From: JAGNRR01 sp964612525
GTDB taxonomy: Bacteria > Bacteroidota > Bacteroidia > Chitinophagales > Chitinophagaceae
NCBI GenBank assembly: GCA_964612525.1
Contig: CAZTCQ010000037.1
Span: forward strand, 1-24,671
Length of the DNA stretch: 24,671 bases
Direction: 5' to 3'
Part shown: positions 21,368 through 24,671 of the stretch, in pieces
Numbering within the stretch: position 1 is the first letter of the stretch
How the letters are laid out: each line of letters begins with the position of its first letter
Notes under the pieces: generated by a model
Database searches by the model: none
What the model was told of the DNA's origin: nothing
The model's input: only the letters and a program-made list of their open reading frames with translations
Position numbers and translations under genes: made by a program

Positions 21368-23317
21368 ATGTTTAGAATTTTAGCTCCGATTATGATCTTG
21401 TTTGCTACGCTGAGTTCAGCCTACGGTCAAGAGATTATTTTTTCCACGCGGCCTCCTGTCCGAAAGATGGGTGTGGAAGATGCGATCCACGTGCAGTATG
21501 AAATTCAAAATGCGCAACGCGTACAAAATATTGTTCTTCAAAAATCTCGAGATTTTAAAGTACTAGGCTCGCCCTCTATGAGCAGAAACTTCAGCGTGAT
21601 GAACGATAAGGTGAGTCAAAGTGTGACCTATACCTACGCCTTTCAGCCTAAACGCACGGGCCGGTTAAATTTTCCTATCGCCACTGCTACCGTGAAAGGA
21701 CGCAAAATAAAATCAAGTGTGGCCATTATTGATGTGGTAAAAGGAAGCTTGGCAAGACGTAGAAACCAACGGCAACAAGCTGTAGATCCATTTGCGCAAG
21801 ATCCGTTTTTTCAAGAAATGAAACGAATGGAAGAGGAACTGCTGGCGCAGCAGGAACAATTTTTTAATCGCCGAATAAGACCTTCCCCTGCTCCTCAACG
21901 CTCTCCCAGCAGACCAGCAATGCGCGGTGAGGTTACAGAAAAGAATCTAGATGATAATGTATTTATACGCGCCACGGTTGATAAAAAAGAAGCTCATGTA
22001 GGCGAACAACTGATCGTCAAGTATAAATTATATGTGCGAGCTGGCATCGAGGCACAAATGGGACTGCCCAAAGTTCCAGAATTAGATAATTTTTGGTCTC
22101 ATGACTTTGATATTCCTCGCTATCTTCAGCCCAAACGAGAAATACTTAACGGAAAAATCTTCAAAGTTTTTTTAATAAAAAAAACAGCCCTCTTCCCCAC
22201 CAAAACAGGAGAGCTCACTATCAAAAGTATTAAAGGAGAAGGAGAGGCCATCATTAATACGCCGATCCCAGTGCAAAGAAGATCACCCTTTAGTGGAATC
22301 GTAGAAAATTATATTAGCTACCGTCAAAAAAAAATAAACGTAAATCCTCCCAGCAATGAAATAGCCATTACTGTTTCCGAATTTCCCGAGGAAGAAAAAC
22401 CTAAAATTTTCAGTGGGGCCGTAGGCTCTTTTAGCTTGGAAAGCAAAATAAGTGCTGCAGAAATAACAACGGATGATGTAGCCGAACTAACCTTGACTAT
22501 TCGAGGAAACGGAAACATCAAACTGATTGACCAACCCAAATTACTGCTACCAGATAGTATCATAGAAATGTTTGACCCCGTAGAGTTTGACACCATCACC
22601 AGCACAGCCAAAGATAGGATTACAGGTTTTAAACAAGTCAAATATCGTTTTTCTCCTAAAGGAACTGGCGTGCTGAAAGTACCGTCCATTTCACTAGCCT
22701 ACTACAATGCGGAGGCTGAGCGCTATGAAATTAAAAAAACACCCGAATACTCTATTCAGGTGAATCCAGGAAAAGTGAAACCCGGAAATCAAATCCTACC
22801 CATGTACATCCATGACATCGCTTCGGAGAACACAAAACTAACCAAGGAAAAAACTAGTATCCTTCCTGAGCAAATGTGGTATTGGGGCGCCTATTTATTG
22901 CCGACTTTAGGATTTCTTTTCTTTTTGGGCCTGCGCAGAAAGGAAGAAAATAACCAAAAGGATACGGTTCGATTTAAAAACAAACGAGCCAATAAAATTG
23001 CATTAAGTAGACTCAATAAAGCCGAACAACATCGCAAGGCTAATGAAACGGTGAAATTTTATGAAGAAACTTCCAAGGCAGTTTGGCTCTATCTTAGTGA
23101 TAAGCTAAACATCCCTCTCTCCACTTTATCAAAAGAAATGGCAGGAACCTTACTCCGAAAAAAGGAAGTGTCGCAAGACGTGATTGACGAAGTGTTTTTA
23201 ATCACCGAAGAGTGTGAGCTAGCTTTGTACACGCCCGATGGAGGCGATTTTAAAATGAATCAAATTTATTCTGACAGCTTACGAATTATTGGCACTTTAG
23301 AAGATCAACTCGGATGA
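21368..23317 (+). CDS. batD: BatD family protein
   Basis: The 649-residue protein has a signal peptide (1-20), a long periplasmic region of repeated beta domains, one membrane helix (about 503-523, WYWGAYLLPTLGFLFFLGL) followed by RRKEE, and a cytoplasmic helical tail. The first beta domain shows VQYEIQNAQ, PSMSRNFSVMND and YAFQPKRTGRLNFP; the next shows NVFIRATVDKKEAHVGEQLIVKYKLY in order. Residues 135-185 are an unusual Gln/Arg/Pro-rich insert. BatD belongs to the Bat (Bacteroides aerotolerance) group that works with MoxR ATPases and VWA proteins BatA/BatB in envelope stress. Those partners are not upstream here; the divergent neighbour is the metallophosphatase. The stop overlaps the start of batE (ATGA). 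Confidence 0.88.
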   Translation: MFRILAPIMILFATLSSAYGQEIIFSTRPPVRKMGVEDAIHVQYEIQNAQRVQNIVLQKSRDFKVLGSPSMSRNFSVMNDKVSQSVTYTYAFQPKRTGRLNFPIATATVKGRKIKSSVAIIDVVKGSLARRRNQRQQAVDPFAQDPFFQEMKRMEEELLAQQEQFFNRRIRPSPAPQRSPSRPAMRGEVTEKNLDDNVFIRATVDKKEAHVGEQLIVKYKLYVRAGIEAQMGLPKVPELDNFWSHDFDIPRYLQPKREILNGKIFKVFLIKKTALFPTKTGELTIKSIKGEGEAIINTPIPVQRRSPFSGIVENYISYRQKKINVNPPSNEIAITVSEFPEEEKPKIFSGAVGSFSLESKISAAEITTDDVAELTLTIRGNGNIKLIDQPKLLLPDSIIEMFDPVEFDTITSTAKDRITGFKQVKYRFSPKGTGVLKVPSISLAYYNAEAERYEIKKTPEYSIQVNPGKVKPGNQILPMYIHDIASENTKLTKEKTSILPEQMWYWGAYLLPTLGFLFFLGLRRKEENNQKDTVRFKNKRANKIALSRLNKAEQHRKANETVKFYEETSKAVWLYLSDKLNIPLSTLSKEMAGTLLRKKEVSQDVIDEVFLITEECELALYTPDGGDFKMNQIYSDSLRIIGTLEDQLG

Positions 23318-24057
23318 GATTAAAACAATGGACTCTTTTTATATTACTTTCTTTTACCGCACTCGCTGCGCGAGCAGATGGTAATGTGATGTTTGAACAA
23401 GCCAATGCACTTTACCATAGCAAAAACTATGATAGTGCTGCTAAGCTCTATACTCAGCTTGTTCAAAACGGATTTGGCAGCGACGACCTCTATTATAATA
23501 TGGGGAATGCCTTTTACCGTTCGGGTAAAATTGGATGGGCGATTTGGTCTTACAAAAAATCAATGGCACACCGATGCACACAAAATGCTCTGGATAATTA
23601 TCGCCTAGCCAAACAACAAATAGAAAATCCTCTCCTAGAGCAGAAAGAAATTTTTTTTATAAATTGGTGGCGCACTTTATATTCTTTGTTGAGCGTGAAC
23701 GGTTGGGCCATACTAGCCTTCCTTTGCTTTGCATTCTGTTTGTTTACTTTGTATTGGCGCTTAATTAGAAAAAAACGCTTGCCCGCTTGGGTCACTTATT
23801 TGTTTTTTGGACAGTTTTTACTCTGTGCCTTCTTAATGTTTGTTCAATATCATAATAACATTCAACACTACGAAGCCGTGGTGGTAGAAAGTACTTTTTT
23901 TGAATCACCCGATACTTCCGAAAAAGAACGAATCCCAGAGGGCAGTGAAATCAGAATGTTGGATAACGAACCCGACTCCAATAGCACCAAAGTTTTTGTA
24001 CAACTGTCGGACTTGCGCGAAGGCTACATTGCTAAAAAAACCTTGAAGCGACTGTAA
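23314..24057 (+). CDS. batE: BatE-like protein: TPR, two membrane helices, SH3-like end
   Basis: The 247-residue protein has a signal peptide (1-21), TPR repeats (about 24-100: MFEQANALYHSKNYDSAAKLY and LYYNMGNAFYRSGKIGWAIWSY), membrane helices at about 128-148 and 158-177, and a C-terminal bacterial SH3-like domain (184-247) with AVVVESTFFESPD, IPEGSEIRMLD and REGYIAKKTLKRL. This is the BatE arrangement. It likely partners BatD in the envelope. Its ATG overlaps the batD stop by 4 bases, so translation is coupled. A weak CCGA/TCGG hairpin at 24112-24124 in the gap after it may or may not terminate the operon. Confidence 0.82.
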   Translation: MRLKQWTLFILLSFTALAARADGNVMFEQANALYHSKNYDSAAKLYTQLVQNGFGSDDLYYNMGNAFYRSGKIGWAIWSYKKSMAHRCTQNALDNYRLAKQQIENPLLEQKEIFFINWWRTLYSLLSVNGWAILAFLCFAFCLFTLYWRLIRKKRLPAWVTYLFFGQFLLCAFLMFVQYHNNIQHYEAVVVESTFFESPDTSEKERIPEGSEIRMLDNEPDSNSTKVFVQLSDLREGYIAKKTLKRL

Positions 24058-24144
24058 GGGTCAAGCTTCTTAAAGTTCATCATAAAATTAATTGCTTTGG
24101 TAAAGATTTGACCGAGCTTTTCGGCTTTTAGAAAAACCCTAATT

Positions 24145-24152
24145 TACCTTTG
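24145..24152 (+). promoter_or_regulatory. -7 promoter box before the SCO1/SenC gene
   Basis: TACCTTTG matches TAnnTTTG exactly and ends 7 bases before the ATG, which would imply a nearly leaderless transcript. No good -33 element lies at the right distance, so this is a partial match. Confidence 0.4.
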
Positions 24153-24159
24153 CCCAGCT

Positions 24160-24671
24160 ATGCGCAATTCTAGAATTTTTATCCTTGTTTTTTTAATGCT
24201 GTTGGGTGTTTCATTTTTGAGTTATTACTATTATGAATACAAACAAAGCCCACGAGCCCTCCCAACGCTCGGAAATCCTGGCCATAAAGTAGGCGAATTT
24301 TCTTTTACAAATCAAGAAGGCGAAACCATTACCCATCAGGATGTAGACGGCACCATTCGTGTTATAGAGTATTTTTTTACTACCTGTAAAGGAATTTGCC
24401 CCAAGATGAACGAAAACATGACCGAGGTGCATAAAGCGTTTCGCGGAGACAAAGAGGTAATGATTTTATCGCATACCGTGGACCCTGAAACAGACACAGT
24501 GGAGCAAATGAAACGATATGCTGATAAGCACGAAGCCGATGTATCGCAGTGGCATTTTTTGACGGGTCCTAAATTAGATTTATACGAAATGGCGATTCAG
24601 TCTTATTTAATCACTGCCGTAGATGACGGAGACTATGACACCAAAATCACTCCTGATTTTATTCACTCACA
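24160..24671 (+). CDS. SCO1/SenC family protein, N-terminal part
   Basis: The reading frame begins at the ATG at 24160 and is still open at the window edge after 170 codons. An N-terminal membrane anchor (RIFILVFLMLLGVSFLSYYY) is followed by a thioredoxin-like domain. This has the copper-binding CxxxC motif (Cys76/Cys80 in TTCKGICPKM), SHTVDPETDTVEQMKRYA, WHFLTGP and the third ligand His169 in DFIHS. SCO proteins deliver copper to the CuA site of cytochrome c oxidase or act as thiol reductases. Its position after batDE does not by itself show a link. Confidence 0.9.
   Translation, partial: MRNSRIFILVFLMLLGVSFLSYYYYEYKQSPRALPTLGNPGHKVGEFSFTNQEGETITHQDVDGTIRVIEYFFTTCKGICPKMNENMTEVHKAFRGDKEVMILSHTVDPETDTVEQMKRYADKHEADVSQWHFLTGPKLDLYEMAIQSYLITAVDDGDYDTKITPDFIHS

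Noticed and set aside
24112..24124. Terminator after batE
   Set aside because: The CCGA/TCGG stem has only four base pairs and is followed by a broken T-run.

Overview
The window looks like a stretch of Bacteroidota chromosome. The signs are a C-terminal type IX secretion (T9SS) sorting domain on a secreted protein, promoters of the TAnnTTTG (-7) type, almost no Shine-Dalgarno sites, BatD/BatE proteins, a DUF4159 protein, a short Bacteroidota-style PabC, and AT-rich DNA throughout. Order and genus cannot be fixed from this sequence alone. No rRNA, tRNA, CRISPR array, prophage or intact insertion sequence was seen, and no gene-free stretch exceeds about 220 bases.

Layout. 1-678 (minus): an antitoxin/toxin pair lying directly in front of the 5' end of upp (uracil salvage). 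774-5136 (plus): a tight operon of anmK (cell-wall recycling), a large membrane protein of GT-C type, rsmE (16S rRNA methylation) and a DUF4159 exported protein whose N-terminal region overlaps a GC-rich REP-like repeat. 5133-5702 (minus): a small lipoprotein. 5920-6796 (plus): iscU and an iscA-type gene behind a structured promoter region. 6841-8691 (minus): a T9SS cargo protein. 8737-10878: a p-aminobenzoate cluster, with pabB-pabC on minus and the divergent amidotransferase gene pabA/trpG on plus. 10950-13386 (plus): an unrecognised protein followed 4 bases later by a trypsin-like protease without a signal peptide that carries a zinc ribbon and a YbjN-like tail. 13399-14175 (minus): truB. 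14353-16986 (plus): efp, accB, accC (translation of polyproline stretches and the first step of fatty-acid synthesis), followed by two related exported proteins (16986-18591). 18732-20168 (minus): dnaA with tandem terminators after it and one perfect DnaA box before it. 20307-21221 (minus): a Tat-exported metallophosphatase. 21368-24057 (plus): batD-batE. 24160-end (plus): the 5' part of an SCO1/SenC gene.

Most of the window is housekeeping. The points that stand out are an EF-P whose tip residue is Arg32 rather than the usual lysine, an AccB with a histone-H1-like Lys/Ala tail, a probably cytoplasmic trypsin-zinc ribbon protease paired with an unknown partner that may share its C-terminal fold, a toxin-antitoxin pair placed 8 bases in front of upp, a tandem pair of two-module exported proteins, and several operator-like repeats between genes, including a 24-base motif shared (20/24) by the iscU promoter and the dnaA upstream region.

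All family calls come from reading motifs by eye. No database search was run.
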